Shown in pieces: positions 12,464 to 25,172 of a stretch of 64,000 nucleotides of DNA. The notes beneath the pieces are model-generated. The model worked only from the letters and a program-made list of their open reading frames with translations. It was not told the DNA's origin and did no database searches. This DNA is from Owenia fusiformis. Lineage: Eukaryota > Annelida > Polychaeta > Sabellida > Oweniidae. Numbering within the stretch: the stretch's first letter is position 1; the number at the start of each line of letters is the position of its first letter. The position numbers and the translations under genes were made by a program. The DNA lies in NCBI GenBank assembly GCA_903813345.2, contig CAIIXF020000010.1, positions 17,495,181 to 17,559,180 of the forward strand, read 5' to 3'.

Positions 12464-14761
12464 TTTTAATATGACTTTATAATGCCCTACCCCTGGTAAA
12501 TAGAAGAAAGTTGGTGTGGTTTTCTTCTGGTTTTAACATTTTATTGACTTCTTAGTTGAAGATACAATCAATTCTGTCAGTTAACCATGAGTACCTTTAC
12601 AATGGTTAACTATTCCCATGAATAGAGGGTTGGGACCTCAAAAATACCAGAACTGTTAAGTGGCATCCTTGGGCATCCCTCTTTAGAGCATTTTCCTTAT
12701 ACTCCAATGAAATCTGCAGGGGATACTATAAGAAACCTATATATCCAAGATACTAATAAAGATACTGAATTCAAATTTTCAGGATTTGGTCCTGGTATGA
12801 TGGGTAATCTGTATGACAAAAATGACAAAAAGAAAAAACTCGGTTGCCATAGTAACAAAAATACCACACTATTTGTTTCCTAAGAAATGTGTTTTAAGAG
12901 GTTTTGTCATTCTCTTCATATTTTTAATTCTAAATATGTCTACAATGTGGGATGATTAGAATTATGGTAAAGTAATCTTTTCTATTGTTTTATTGTTCTC
13001 TAAAACAGAAGTTGCTAAGGTACATAGATATATAGATCATAGAAAAAATGCTGGGATGATCGCTCTATTTGTCAGGAAATTAAAATGGAAACTGAAAGTT
13101 TCTTCCCACTGAATAGCAATTAATTTGGTAGACCATGGCTGACACGCATAAGGGAAAACGTTTATCAGTTCTATGTCATTGTGTTGTTATTTTTTATTTA
13201 TCGTGGTCTGGGACTTATAACACCTAATGCCGAGTCTTCTCCAACTGCAAAGGAAGGCAAGATTTTAATAATGAACATTCATATATCTCAACAAATATGG
13301 CCTAAGACAATGATGAGGAAACTCTGAGGGAAAATTAGACGAAACATTAATGTGAGTGGTCCAAAAATAACGCTAACATGTTTTGGGAAAGTTATGCTCT
13401 CGGGTGAATCAGTGCTCATTTAAGGAAAGTCTGAATCAGGTGAATTTTTTAACTTAATTGTACCCCTCCCCAAAACCCCAAAATTTTGACGAAATTGTCG
13501 AAAAGTGGCAAACAACATTCATTAAAGTTCAATATGGCTATTTTGCTTCTATGTCATAAAGATATGATACGATCTCAGGTCAATCAATAAATTTAACAAG
13601 TGACACTCTATCTTATGAAGAAAATACTATCGTATATTTGAAGACATGTCAAAAATTTGGTGGAAATAAATTGTGTCACTCCTGATTTGACCTGCAAATG
13701 TTCAGGTAAGTTATCACAAACAATTTAAGACAGTTATATCTTTGATTATGACTATTTCCTGACCATGAAGACAGGTATACAGGGATAATAAAGTCAATCG
13801 GACTCGGAGATATTTCACTAGCAATCAACCCATCAATGTATTTTTTCAAAGTTGTTGACCTCATTTTCACCAAAAATGCAATCATTTTAACAATGTTTCG
13901 TGCATTACTATTCTTTATTTTAATATATCAAATAGCTCTTGAAACGAAAACTGAATTCCCCTAAGATTAGTGTTCCCCATGTTATTTCCCCTTTGAAAAA
14001 ATTCATGCTATCCATTGGTTTCAGTTCATTTTAGTCATCTAAATTCAGTGTCTTTAAAGTCCGTGGAGCAATCCACTTTTCCTCTTAGGAAATAGAACAT
14101 GTCTCAAAGCATATTCTAATTATGCATTCAACAATATAATTCAACAATAATAAGGTTGCATCTTTGGTAAAAACTAGGTCATCATTTTTAGTAAAAAGTA
14201 TGTTGATTGGGCCATTCCCTTTTACTTTTCTTGAAGATAATGAATAGATCTAAAAGATATACCTATGTTCATGGTCAGAAAATATTCATAATTCAAGTTA
14301 GAATTGACCTTTTTCCATATAAATGAAAAATAGATGGCATCATGGGTATTAGTAGAGCTTGAGTAGGGCTAGAATACATGTAAATGTATTGCCAGAGTCA
14401 CTTAATTTCTTGATTTAAGAAGTAATTCCATTTGGATCAACTTAAAACATCATTGGAATGTAACTTTATGATCTTATTGACATGTGGATTGTGATTTCAC
14501 ATTAAAATTGTGATCCTTGGAAGAGTAAATGAACTTTTTAAGGTTTTAAGGCATTGTGTCAATGGGGATTTAGCCCGACCTTTTTTAGACAACCAGTAAA
14601 TCATTAGAATTTGAATAATGGTAAATTACAGTGCAAATCAAAGTTGTTTTGATAGAAAATTACTCACAGAATTCAAATATGCCATCAGATGGAAGACAAC
14701 ATTAGTTTTTAATGGTTAAAAATGCAGATCTCCTAAAATCTCATTAAAAACAAGACCTTAA

Positions 14762-15784
14762 GCACGCCCGGTGATCGTGAAAATGGGACGGAGGGGGGGA
14801 GCAGGCAATTTCCGCTAGAAAATTCAACAAATCTGGTAAAATTATTTTTTCAAGACAGAGTTTACGATTTAATTGCAAATTGAATAAGCGCACGGTATGA
14901 TAAAATATGTTAGGTATTCTAGGATTATTTTTCAACCGATACTCTTTTAAGATATAAGATCTATTAAAAAAGGCGCAACGCAACCAACGTGCAAAAGTCA
15001 AAGTTTTTGCTATAAATCAAGCAACAATGGACTACACGACCTGTAATAAATACTTGTAAGTGATGTTATCATAACTAAATTAATGTCATTGCTGAATTTA
15101 TAAAATAAGTTTCCATACGTAAAATAAAAAATAATCGAAAATAATTAAAATGGGACGGGGGGGGGGGGAGGGGACGGAGGGGGGGAGTAATAATTCTATA
15201 AAGTGAAGCAACTTCACACGAATTCTTGTATTTGAAAAATGAACTCATTAACTTAGTAAGAAACTGGATGATTAATACCCCTGGAGACTGAAAAATGGGG
15301 ACATTTGGAGTGAAAGGACTTAAAGTCGCGAAACATCTCTAATCATGTCTTATATACATATTGCTCCCCCCCCTCCGTCCCCTCCCCCCTCCGTCCCAAA
15401 TTCATTATTTTCGATTATTTTTTATTTCACATATGGAAACTTATTTTATAAATTCAGCAATGGCATTAATTTAGTTATGATAACATCACTTACAAGTATT
15501 TATTACAGGTCGTCCAGACCATCGTTGCTTAATTTATAGCAAAAACGTTGATTTGTGCCTGTTGATGGTGTGCCTTTTTTAATAGATCTCATACCTTAGA
15601 TGCGTATCGTTTCAGAAAAAATCCCAGAAAACCTAACATATTCTACCATACCGTGCGCCTATCCATTTAGCAATTCAATAGTAAACTTTTTTCTTGAAAA
15701 AATAAATCTTCCAGATTTGTTGAATTTCCTAGCAGAAATTGCCTGATCCCCCCCTCCGTCCCATATTCACGATCACCGGGCGTG
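14762..15784. mobile_element. Fold-back element, about 1 kb, flanked by TTAA
   Basis: Arms 14762-15187 and 15364-15784 match inverted along almost their whole length, around a spacer of about 176 bp. Ends are (G)CACGCCCGGTGATCGTG and its complement, immediately flanked by TTAA at 14758-14761 and 15785-15788. TTAA target duplications are typical of piggyBac and Kolobok elements, so it may be a MITE of one of these. No transposase frame is present. Each arm has a G-run block (GGGACGGAGGGGGGGAG) at both its outer and its inner end. Confidence 0.7.
15152..15186 (+). other. G-quadruplex-prone G-run
   Basis: Thirty-five bases made almost only of G on the + strand, with more than four runs of at least three G. 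The inverted C-rich partner is at about 15364-15397. Read directly; fold formation is inference. Confidence 0.6.
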
Positions 15785-17082
15785 TTAAGGAGATTTCAAA
15801 GCTATATGGAAAAAGGACCATTGTCTGAAGTTGTTTGCGATAATCTACATGCTCCTTTATAACATAATTATGTAAATACTATCAAATGCTTTAGTCATGA
15901 CAGTTGAAGTAAACTGAAGTCTTGGTATTTAAATGCAGAATCAGATCTATGTAGAGTAAACAAAATTGAAAGCAACATGTACGGTTGACAGTACATTGTG
16001 ATGCAACATCGGTGGGAAAATCATCTTTGGTTAATAGAAAAGATTCTTAGCTACTTTTCTAACATCTGGCTGTGATGCATCATGGCTTAATGAGGACTCT
16101 GCTATATGGTCAGATGATGAGAACTAACAGTTTTACGGAACTTTTGCCATGTTTTGCACATTGTAAATGACCCTTCTGAATGGGTTGTAAAGGTATATAC
16201 CAGGAGGTATATAATGGCTCAAATGACTCATGCCCTAGTACATGGGGCACTGTAGTACATTACTTGTGCATGATGACCACCATAGTCTAGTTGCACAAAT
16301 GAGATCAATTGATGATTTTAATGTTTAGACTTTATGTCAATGTCCTCTCTAGTATGTGATTACACTAGATTTCATTATGATACATGTACTAAATTGAAAA
16401 CTTACATATAAAATATATTAAGTCCTATATTCTAGTAATAAATGAATTAGAATTTCACCTAACATTTGATGATGGTATAGATTTATTGATTTGGTGTCTA
16501 TCAATACATGTTTCTAACTTAATGCTGCAAAAGGATTAAATTCACCACATCCACTTTCTTCAATTTTCCAGGGGTAGGGGACTATAAAGTCACATTAAAA
16601 TTACAAAATAGCACTTCATAACTAAAATAGATGTATTACAATACCCCATATAGCTTAGAAATGATTTTAGAATACTACTATGAGCTGTTAAAGCTGTCAT
16701 ATTTTGCTTGAAGCTACAAATATAAAATTGGCAAGACAAAAATTGCGTATCTTTTTCCTGTTTATTGTATTTTTTCTGAGACCAATAAGGGTATCAACCT
16801 ATAACTTTAGGATAGTATTCATATTTGTACTAGCAATGTATGGTGTACAACTCAGAACAATAGCTCATATATCCTTTGAGTTATGAACTAGTTTCATAGT
16901 ACCCCCTAGAATATTTTCCTAGGGGGGTAAACATGCCAAAATTCAGTGTCGTGACCACCCCGTTGAGCTGTCATCTTTTAATATCTTTATCAGCATGAAA
17001 AACTGATCGAGTAAAAATAGGTCTGTTGCTTTTTCTAAAAAATGCCTCAAAAACTTGAATTATTAGAATTGGAACCTGTCTA

Positions 17083-18020
17083 TAAGTTTCTGAATGTTCT
17101 TTTAGCAGGTCACAAATCTGAACTGTACGTTGCCAATCACTAACAAATTCAATTGTCTATTTATCATGCGACATATTACAGTATAAAAGTACACCTAAAG
17201 GATCATACCTCAGATGCGAGTAAGTAGTTATCAGTTTCACCACCAGGTGGCTCGTTCGGGTCAGATAGCAGGGTGGGTATAGTAGAAAGTTCCCTTTATT
17301 ATTCATCTGTTGAGGTGTTCAATTTTCATACCACCCTTATGTATCTAATAGTTATGTAAATTAAAATATGTACAGTAAAAGAAAATGTTATCTGTCCAAT
17401 ACTAGAAAAAAATATTTCACTTTTTGTGATTTTATAACATGGGGTCTATGGGGAATCTCCCCGAACTAGAAGTCGCATTTTCAAAAAAAAAATTCAAATT
17501 TGATATACAATTTTCAAAACCATATTTCTAGATTTACTTTTTCATGTAGATTTCAAATAGGACATCACTTTGACTGAATTTTGAATATTAATGACTTAAA
17601 TCAAGATTATTTCTACTCGCATCTTTTACCATATCTAGACTACTGAGGTTCTTCGTAACCGGGTCTTCGTCCCGGTCTTCGTATAGGTAACATGGGGAAT
17701 ACATTTTGAATCTAGGAGGCGGAATGGCTACAGTGTATCCGTCGGGGTCCCGCTGCTTTACTTAAAAATACCCCCTCCCCAAATAATTATGCTTATGGAA
17801 AGCGGAATATGGGATACACTTGCTATGTACGGTTGGTTTAAGATATATTGTTCAGAGGGAAATATGTTCATCTCTCTCAATCCACAACCCTTATATATTT
17901 GGGTTCTTGAATGAGTTATAAATAATCCACCCCAGAAATCCCTTATAAGGATAAATACATAAATGTATCCAAGACCTCAATAAAACCTATTTGACCTTAG
18001 ACCGACCTCTCGTTTCAGTC
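17083..18020. other. Gene-free stretch
   Basis: No supportable gene. A small hairpin ACCGGG-TCTTCGT-CCCGGT lies near 17660-17678. Confidence 0.5.
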
Positions 18021-18039
18021 GAAATGTTGAGACATGCGC

Positions 18040-18240
18040 AGACCTCATTTTAGTGATATTTTCATTTCAAATATGGCGGCCAATCCGATGTCTGACGACC
18101 CTTACAAAGAATCTAGGCAGTTTGCATTTTTACCTCCTGTGAAATAACAAGTGGAATTTAGTCGTTGTTTTGTGTTTTATTATCATTCTGCATCGTAATT
18201 CTATGTGATGTGGTGTTGAAATGTCAGCAGAAATACATAT
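18040..18240 (+). repeat. Exon-like repeat copy 1 (ATGGCGG start)
   Basis: This segment is similar to 19637-19800: an AT-rich lead, CATTTCAAATATGGCGG, then a frame reading Met-Ala-Ala-Asn-Pro-Met-Ser-Asp-Asp-Pro-Tyr-Lys from the ATG at 18073. The frame stops after about two dozen codons. It looks like a duplicated 5' exon or a repeat carrying one. The family is not recognised. Confidence 0.35.
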
Positions 18241-19066
18241 CCATACGATAATCGAGTGAATCAGATAACAGATTTTTCGAAAACCCGTCTCGTGCTAAGA
18301 GTGTAAAAACTTGTATTAACATGCTCAAAAGTGCCAATGAGCACATCAATGTCAAGCTAAATCAATGTTGTGTCTAAAACAGGTACCTGATCGACTCAAA
18401 ACAGCTTGTCATTCACGTATACACGCTTAGCAAACACGGCGAAATGATCTGAATCTTGGAATTTCGTTCGAGAGCTAGTAATGTTTGCTCCGGTCTTCGT
18501 CATAAGTGTCATCAGACTTCACGCATGCTCAGGAGAAAAACCATCAACCAATAACGTTTTATAAATCAATTTTGCGCATGCGCCTTACAACGGTAAATAA
18601 ATTCGTATTAATAAACGAACCAATTTGAGATAACCCGATATCAGTCGGAGAAATCTGACGATCTACGAAACTCACTTCAAAAAATCAAATGCAGACTGAC
18701 GGCGTATTCTACTATGTTTGGATCTAAGATTTTCAGTATAGATAAAGTCTTTTATGATCTTTCGAATGAGGTAAGTGTCTAGTTCGAAAGACAATCGTAT
18801 CAACTTGAACAAAAGTTGAGTTTTGACGAAAAAATCTAACATGCGCAGAAGTCCCATTTTCGTTGTACCATATTGACTGGTTTCATTCTTTTAATTCTTG
18901 ATATAATGGCATGGTATTATACAATATTATGTCATTAAAATTCAGAAACTTGAAATTAAGGTGTCAAGGTTTGAAGTTCGAAACAACGGATGTCATCTTT
19001 TTCTTTTAATTTTCGAAACATAATACTTGCCATTCCACATATTCCAGATTGCTTGACTGACATTTT

Positions 19067-19345
19067 GATGACCCAACGCCAAAGGATAGCAAAATTGGTA
19101 ATTCTATTCAAAAAATAACACTGTCTTTGAGCTTGATGACCCAACCCCAGAGGATAGCAAAATTGGTAATTCTATTCAAAAAATAACACTGTCTTTGAGC
19201 TTGATGAGTCTTGACCCAGCCCCAGAGGATAGCAAAATTGGTAATTCTATTCAAACAATAACACTGTCTTTGAGCTTGATGACCCAACCCCAGAGGATAG
19301 CAAAATTGGTAATTCTATTCAAACAATAACACTGTCTTACTCTTT
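19067..19345. repeat. Minisatellite, 4 copies of about 68 bp
   Basis: Four consecutive copies of a unit beginning GATGACCCAACCCCAGAGG and ending CTGTCTTTGAGCTT. The third copy is a few bases longer. The copies are nearly identical, so the array is young. Confidence 0.85.
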
Positions 19346-19636
19346 GAGCATCTTGTTATGAGAAAACCAACAAGACGAAAGACATAATTGATACATTTGG
19401 AAAGAGTATCTTCTCATCAAAAGTCTTGAGGTTTTTTATTCATTATTACATCAACCGGTAGATAATATGTAATATAAATATAAGCGGAGAATCCAACGAA
19501 CAAAATATAGAAAAAACTATTGATTATAATTAGCACTTTTTAAGGCAGATCTTATTTCTATGCATTTTGAGGCAAAATCAATTAGTTTTACAAAGGTCAC
19601 CAGACACTAGGAATTATGTAACCGCGCAAAGCTTTA

Positions 19637-19800
19637 TTTAGTGATATTTGCATTTCAAATATGGCGGTCGTTCGGATGCCTGACAACCCTCACAAAACTC
19701 TAGGTAAGGTACATGTTTTAGCTTCTGTGAAATCTAGTGGTCGTTTTGTGTTTTTATCTTTCAGCTTAGTAATTCTACGTGTTGTGGAATAAAATTGAAA
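19637..19800 (+). repeat. Exon-like repeat copy 2
   Basis: Similar to 18040-18240. The ATG at 19661 opens MAVVRMPDNPHKTLG, followed by GTAAGG, a donor-like sequence. The part at about 19680-19743 recurs inverted and practically identical at 19993-20056, so it also forms one arm of a fold-back. Confidence 0.4.
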
Positions 19801-19973
19801 TTGACTTTTCCAATACTTGACCCTTGCAAAAAGTTTCATTGAAAATATGTTCTTTTAGTGATTTCGTGTATCTTTAAGGTGCTTTTATAGAAAATATTTT
19901 GCAATGTATGAAAAGAATTTAAGCCCAAGACTCAATGCATAGTTGCTGCTTCATTCCACTCAGATGTTGTTTC

Positions 19974-20177
19974 CTAAATTTTGCATTCCCCACGACCACT
20001 AGATTTCACAGAAGCTAAAACATGTACCTTACCTAGAGTTTTGTGAGGGTTCTCAGGCAAATATTTGGAAACAACATCTTCGTGGAATCGTTCAGCACAC
20101 AATGCACCGAGTCCACGGCTTAAATCCTTAAATACTTTGAATTGTTTCTTCAATATTGGTGTTGTAAATGGTATCAA
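19974..20177 (-). pseudogene. Exon-like fragment of an unrecognised gene (inverted copy 3)
   Basis: The minus-strand frame reads through an amphipathic, protein-like stretch (FKDLSRGLGALCAERF, then HEDVVSKYLPENPHKTLG) and then reaches GTAAGG, the same donor-like site as the + strand copy. The frame has no good ATG; it opens with TTG after a stop. Together with the two + strand copies this suggests a host exon end was captured and spread by a repeat. I cannot name the protein. Chance similarity is possible for the upstream half, but not for the shared NPHKTLG and intron-like part. Confidence 0.3.
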
Positions 20178-20263
20178 GAAATCGTTTTTATATTAAGGTC
20201 GTAGAAATTATGTAATATACGTACTTCACTATTTGCGCAAATAAACATTTTCTATATCAAAGT

Positions 20264-21004
20264 AAAGGTCCATGTGCAGTATGGCAAGTGATTTTAGACG
20301 GTCATATCTTTCACCATGAGTACTTTCTGGGCATAAATACAGTAGTTTTCATTAAAACAACATGTTAACTTTCAAGTGAAGTCCCCATGATGATAAAAAT
20401 ATCAATCGAACAATTCGAAAAATTATAAATAGGGACCCCAAAGTAAACTCCCCACGTCAACAATTTTTTCAAAATGTTGAACTTATTTGCTCAAAAAGGA
20501 TCTTCTTTTTCTAATTTTTATTGCATAAAAAGATATTCAACAAGGGGTCTAAAACATCTTCAAAGTAGAATGGTATTGAATGTCTAGTTTTGAAGATATC
20601 AATTTTCGATGACCAAAATCATGCTGAAAACAATGGATAGCACGAGTTTTCCCTATAGGAAAATAACATGGGAAATATGTTTTTTAACTTTATCTTATTT
20701 CAACACCCATCCCCTTTTCAGAAGTTATGAATATAGTTCAGAAGAAATTTTTGATATATTTAAATTGAGAAAAACAAGATCCTCTTTTTAGAAAATAAGC
20801 CTCACATTTTTAAAAAAGTGACAAGGTTGGGTCCTAATCCATAGTTTTTCAGAGAGTTGGATTGATATTTTACTATCATGGGGACTTCACTTTAACGAAA
20901 ACATATTGTTTTAATAAAAACCACTGTATTTATATCCAGAAAAGACTTATGGTGGAAGATATGGCTGTCTAAATTCACTTGCCATACTGCACATGGAGCT
21001 TTGG
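20264..21004. mobile_element. Fold-back element, about 740 bp
   Basis: Arms 20264-20402 and 20867-21004 match inverted, for example CCATGTGCAGTATGGCAAGT against ACTTGCCATACTGCACATGG, with scattered substitutions. No coding frame is credible inside. Likely a MITE. Confidence 0.7.
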
Positions 21005-23281
21005 CGAGGGTTGCCTTTGTGAGTAATTTCAATAAATGTTCAGATTCTAACTTAGGACTAATAGTTTTACTTTTAATAATATGATGTCATGGTGTCAGCT
21101 AAGTTGTCAGTATATCGACTAAATCTATAATCACCTTTGGTCATAGATACTATACACTGTTTTATCCGTTATGCTTTTCGGTTCTGAATTTGGTTTTGGG
21201 TTGACAATGACATTGATTGAGACGATGCCATCAAATCAGATAATTTTCAACTTGGAATAAGTGATAAACATTGATGACGATACGACTGTGATACAATCAA
21301 TCTTATAATTAGATGTAAATCGACTAAAATGTTGATCTCCGGTTATGTAACTTTACAACAAATGCATCTAGTGTCAGTGCAAATGTACACGTCTTGCTGC
21401 GTCATATGAAAAGATTAAATGGCCAGACTTCTCTTTTTTCAAGTAGAATACTGTCCTGAAAAAGAGAAGAACACGTGATGTAATTTTAATGTTTATCTCT
21501 CTATACATTGGTTAGATTTGGTTTGTAATTACATCAAGATCTCTAACTAATCTTATAGGGCATCAAAGTTAAGCCCGATATTTCAAAGGGATTTATGCCT
21601 GATGGGATTGCTACCATTTAGGCATATGCTATACGAGAATGCATGCTAATAAATATGTCTTTAGTTGAAATAAAAATGAGCCTAGTCAGTTAGGTTCGTC
21701 ATTTGTACTTGTAATTTGTCTCAAAGGGGTTCGACAATGCCAGAAACCTCTCAGAGACTGATATACGACACAGCGACCCGTGTTTGAAATTCAATTCTGT
21801 CAATGCCTATTTTACGTCATTTCCCTGTAATACTTGTGATATCTGTCTCAACACCAAGGGTTAAGATCTTCGGGGTATTTTTGACATATAAGTTTGGTTT
21901 ACCTCTCTCTAAGCCGTTTGATTTAAACGTGTAACACAGTGACAAAATGACATCTTCCCCTAGGATAGTTTCCCTAATTGCCGGAGGTCTCAACACACAC
22001 TAATTGATGTATAGAGCTTCAGGGATACCTAAAGAAAATCCCTCCCAATCAAAAATTGTTATTAGTACATTCATCTTTCACTCAAATGCTACTTTAATTC
22101 TGATTTCATTACATTTTGACTGTATATAGATAAGAAATTATAACCGAGATAGGAAAGATTAAGATCTAAGAGGAAAAGTGGAAGGTTAATCAGCAAAAAC
22201 GCGAACGTCATTTTTATTCCAGTTTTCACTAAGATAGCTATAATAGGGTCTAATAATCTTTCTTGACTTGACAGTACACAAGAGGCAACACAAGAATTAT
22301 AAAAAAGAATAACCCATACAAACAAATTGTTTTTTTCATGTTTGAACATTTAAAAATGTATTTAACTGGATGAAAACATCATAAGGACATCAACCAGTAG
22401 TTTCCAGACCTATTTTAACATTGGTAACCTCCATGAGAGAGATAATATTTATATTTTCTCTACGCAACCAAGAATTTTATACGTCATCGTGAACGCAAGT
22501 GCATGCATGTGCTAATTGAATTTTTATTAAAAAGAGAAAAATATAATGAACAATATTGGAGGAAATTGTATGGGCGGGTACCCTGGGCGCAAAGTCTAAA
22601 GAAAAACTCGAACGAATGTAAAACTCCACACGGAACATCACGATTGAAAACATGGAAATCTTCGGATTTATCGTGTTATTATGAAAAAAGAAGATTTCAT
22701 TTACCCTACCGTTCAGTATATACCACAAGATAGCTCCCAATGTCCCCCTTAGAAATCGAAATGTCTCTAGAAAAAAGAGGGAATAAAATTAAAATATTTG
22801 AAAGCTTTTCCCGTCATCTATTTGAATTTTTAACAGATTTCAAACTCAAGGCAACAATTAAAAAAAGTCGAATATTTGTAACTTTTTCGTCATTTTTTTG
22901 TACCATAGGATGACAGCAAGACAATAAGACTTATATCAGGACCGCATTCTGACACTCATAGCATCTTTCTGCATCTCAGGGCTGGGAAGAAATGAGATGT
23001 CTTTGTCATGATGCAGGACCGTAATAATGCTGAAACATTCATGAAGTGTAGATACATTATGCCCGTAGCCATCTTTTGGTAAGGAGGGGCCAAATTTTGA
23101 AAACTAGTGCCCATGTCTCCAGTTTGTTATCTTAATTGCTCAGTTTATGTGGCGAGTAGATTTTCCATCAAGAAAGCAAAAAAAGGTAGCTCCACATTTT
23201 ATGATATGGGGGACGAGCCCTTCGAGCCTGAACATAATGCTATACACTAGCTTGTAATAAGAGTCATTAAAGATGCAGAAA
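21005..23281. other. Gene-free stretch
   Basis: No supportable gene. The open frames near 22089-22740 overlap each other on opposite strands and show no family features. Confidence 0.5.
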
Positions 23282-23462
23282 ATAATTATACAAATATTTC
23301 ATACTATTGAGGTAATTTTTTTTACTTGTTAATCTTTCAATGGTTCTAGCAAGGTGCTCTCGGCCCCGAAACCCGAATGGCCAGGGGAATACATCTTGCG
23401 GAATCATTCAAAGATGAACAGGTAAATAATTTAACTCAATAGTATGAAATATTTGTTTTATC
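23282..23462. repeat. Inverted-repeat element, about 180 bp
   Basis: Arms of about 60 bp at 23282-23342 and 23405-23462 (core AATATTTCATACTATTGAG against CTCAATAGTATGAAATATT), with a GC-richer 60 bp loop. Likely a MITE. Confidence 0.65.
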
Positions 23463-24303
23463 ACTTTTATATTCACCACTCTCTTATTGGGTCGTCTTAT
23501 GAGAACAATAATGATGGCATTTTCGTATCATTTTCAGATTTACACTGGACGAAACGCCACACCTGGTGAATACCATTGAATACACATTTTTTCTGATGTC
23601 ACATGCATGGCCGTTCGATTATACGTCTTCTTATTTTTACCACGCATAATGTACATGTAGACCAATGGGAGAGTGGGGAATATAACAGTGATTTTATAAT
23701 ACTTTTTGCTTTATTGCTTTGATTGTCATATACTCAATACTCATATATGGTAAATAATTATTATATGGATATCAACGGGAACCATCAATCTTTTTCTCAT
23801 ACCGTGGATGAAGAAACGCTAAATTAAACGTACTACAGTATACATCTATAGGGGAATATGAGTTGATACAATCATAAAAAATGAAGATTCGATTTGTTGT
23901 CATTGAAGATGAACTTATGGTCCAACCAAACCGTACGATGTATCGTTTTTCATTCTCTTGCCAATTTGCTGATTGATTTTAAGTAATGAAATAAATGATA
24001 AATTAATTAACTAAAATTCCTCACAGGCAGATTCAGTTTGAATATTTTGAACTTACGTTATTTCAAGTTGTAAGTAAATATGCAAGTATGTTACGACCGG
24101 AACCTGTTCCTGACTTTCTCGAATCCCCTTTCTCTTTAATAATGGAATTTCAACATTTTGTTTTCCTACTTTATAAATTAACTTACTGTTATGAAATGAT
24201 TAAGGCTAATGCGCTCGTTATGAGAAAGGCACACACATGCAGAATGCACATTGATCGAGGCTACAAGGATTGTAAATCGGCAGGAATTTTCTCGCTTATC
24301 GGC

Positions 24304-24328
24304 TATTGTGTCGTTAGTCGACACAATA
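24304..24328. promoter_or_regulatory. Perfect short palindrome upstream of otp
   Basis: Ten-base arms TATTGTGTCG and CGACACAATA around TTAGT, about 350 bp upstream of the otp start codon. It could be a dimeric factor site or hairpin; function is not known. Confidence 0.3.
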
Positions 24329-24483
24329 CGTTTGATTAACATGTTGACATTGCATTGTCGTGAAATCACATTATTGCTTGATAATTTTTCAATGAATTGA
24401 ATAGACTTTAAGTAATACGTATAAATGGAATGCTAGTACTTGGTAGTTATTCGACTGTTAATTATACATTCATTGCATTTTTA

Positions 24484-24678
24484 TGATTGGTTAAGGCTGT
24501 CGGGAAATCACGACACGTCATGAATAATTAACATATAGCAAAATGACAGCGTAAGAGATATACTAAGGAGTGCTGATTGGTTAATTGTGATATGGCAATT
24601 CGCAGGAACGCCAAACGGGAGGGGTAAATAAGAGACTTGGAAATTGTCTCTAACGTTACATCGTTTTGCGCATCTGCC
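24484..24678 (+). promoter_or_regulatory. otp: Probable otp proximal promoter / 5' UTR
   Basis: The 11-mer TGATTGGTTAA occurs twice, at 24484-24494 and 24574-24584. It contains an inverted CCAAT box (ATTGG), a common promoter element. A TAAATA stretch at 24625-24630 lies about 50 bp upstream of the start codon, though that is close for a TATA box with a separate UTR. The transcription start cannot be fixed from sequence. Confidence 0.4.
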
Positions 24679-24754
24679 ATGGACGGACATTCTCTAATGC
24701 AGTCGCTCTCTCAGCATCATCAAAAAGCTGAAAATATAATGTCTCACACTAACG
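24679..24754 (+). CDS. otp: otp exon 1 (N-terminus)
   Basis: First coding exon of the Orthopedia homeobox transcription factor. It codes residues 1-25 (MDGHSLMQSLSQHHQ...) plus the first base of Gly26. The ATG sits in a strong context (GCCATGG). The exon ends AACG|GTAAGT, a consensus donor, and joins exon 2 in phase 1, giving Asn-Gly-Leu-Lys. The reading frame is open upstream to 24637 but without another ATG, so 24679 is chosen. The short, His/Gln/Ser-rich N-terminus has no domain of its own. Confidence 0.85.
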
Positions 24755-25172
24755 GTAAGTCATCTACTATATTATTATCATTATTATTTATTGTCTTTTC
24801 TGATAAAGTTGATTCTATTATTTAGTCTTATTTGGCTATAAACCTTCGCTTCTGGTTCACATTTACAAAGTCTTTCGTGATAGGGTTTCGGATGATTTAA
24901 TTTATTTAGCGTTGATTAGTGCACATTGCCGTAATTTTCCTTCATTTGGTTTACTTTATGCTACTATTTAGTCCAATATATGGAACAATCTTGCTTTATT
25001 TTCGTTATTCTAGGCCGGAACGAGCTGAAATTCGAACGTTCCCATTTAAAAACACGGGATGAGTGTTGTAAATAAAAAATCTAAAATCATTAATTAACAA
25101 CTTCAAATACATTTGTTTCTAAACATAATCAAAACACAATTAAAATTAAATAAATAAATATTTTCGTTGCAG
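24755..25172 (+). other. otp: otp intron 1, 418 bp
   Basis: Phase-1 intron with GTAAGT donor and TTTTCGTTGCAG acceptor. It is AT-rich and shows nothing else. Confidence 0.85.

Larger units (their letters stand above)
10505..17080. mobile_element. Composite element with long terminal inverted repeats, about 6.6 kb
   Basis: The left arm is 10505-11001 continued at 12464-12525. The right arm is about 16550-17080. The two arms match inverted over about 550 bp with scattered differences. Ends are GACAGGTTCC... and ...GGAACCTGTC, each next to a TA (10503-10504 and 17081-17082), so a TA target duplication is possible. The interior holds no long open frame, so the element looks non-autonomous or decayed. 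A Helitron-like insert splits the left arm and a TTAA-flanked fold-back lies in the middle. The superfamily is not determined; TA flanks would fit Tc1/mariner-like elements. Confidence 0.65.

Noticed and set aside
14744-15539. Open frames in the 14.7-15.5 kb region
   Set aside because: They lie in the arms of the TTAA-flanked fold-back and carry proline runs from the C-tracts; they are not protein genes.
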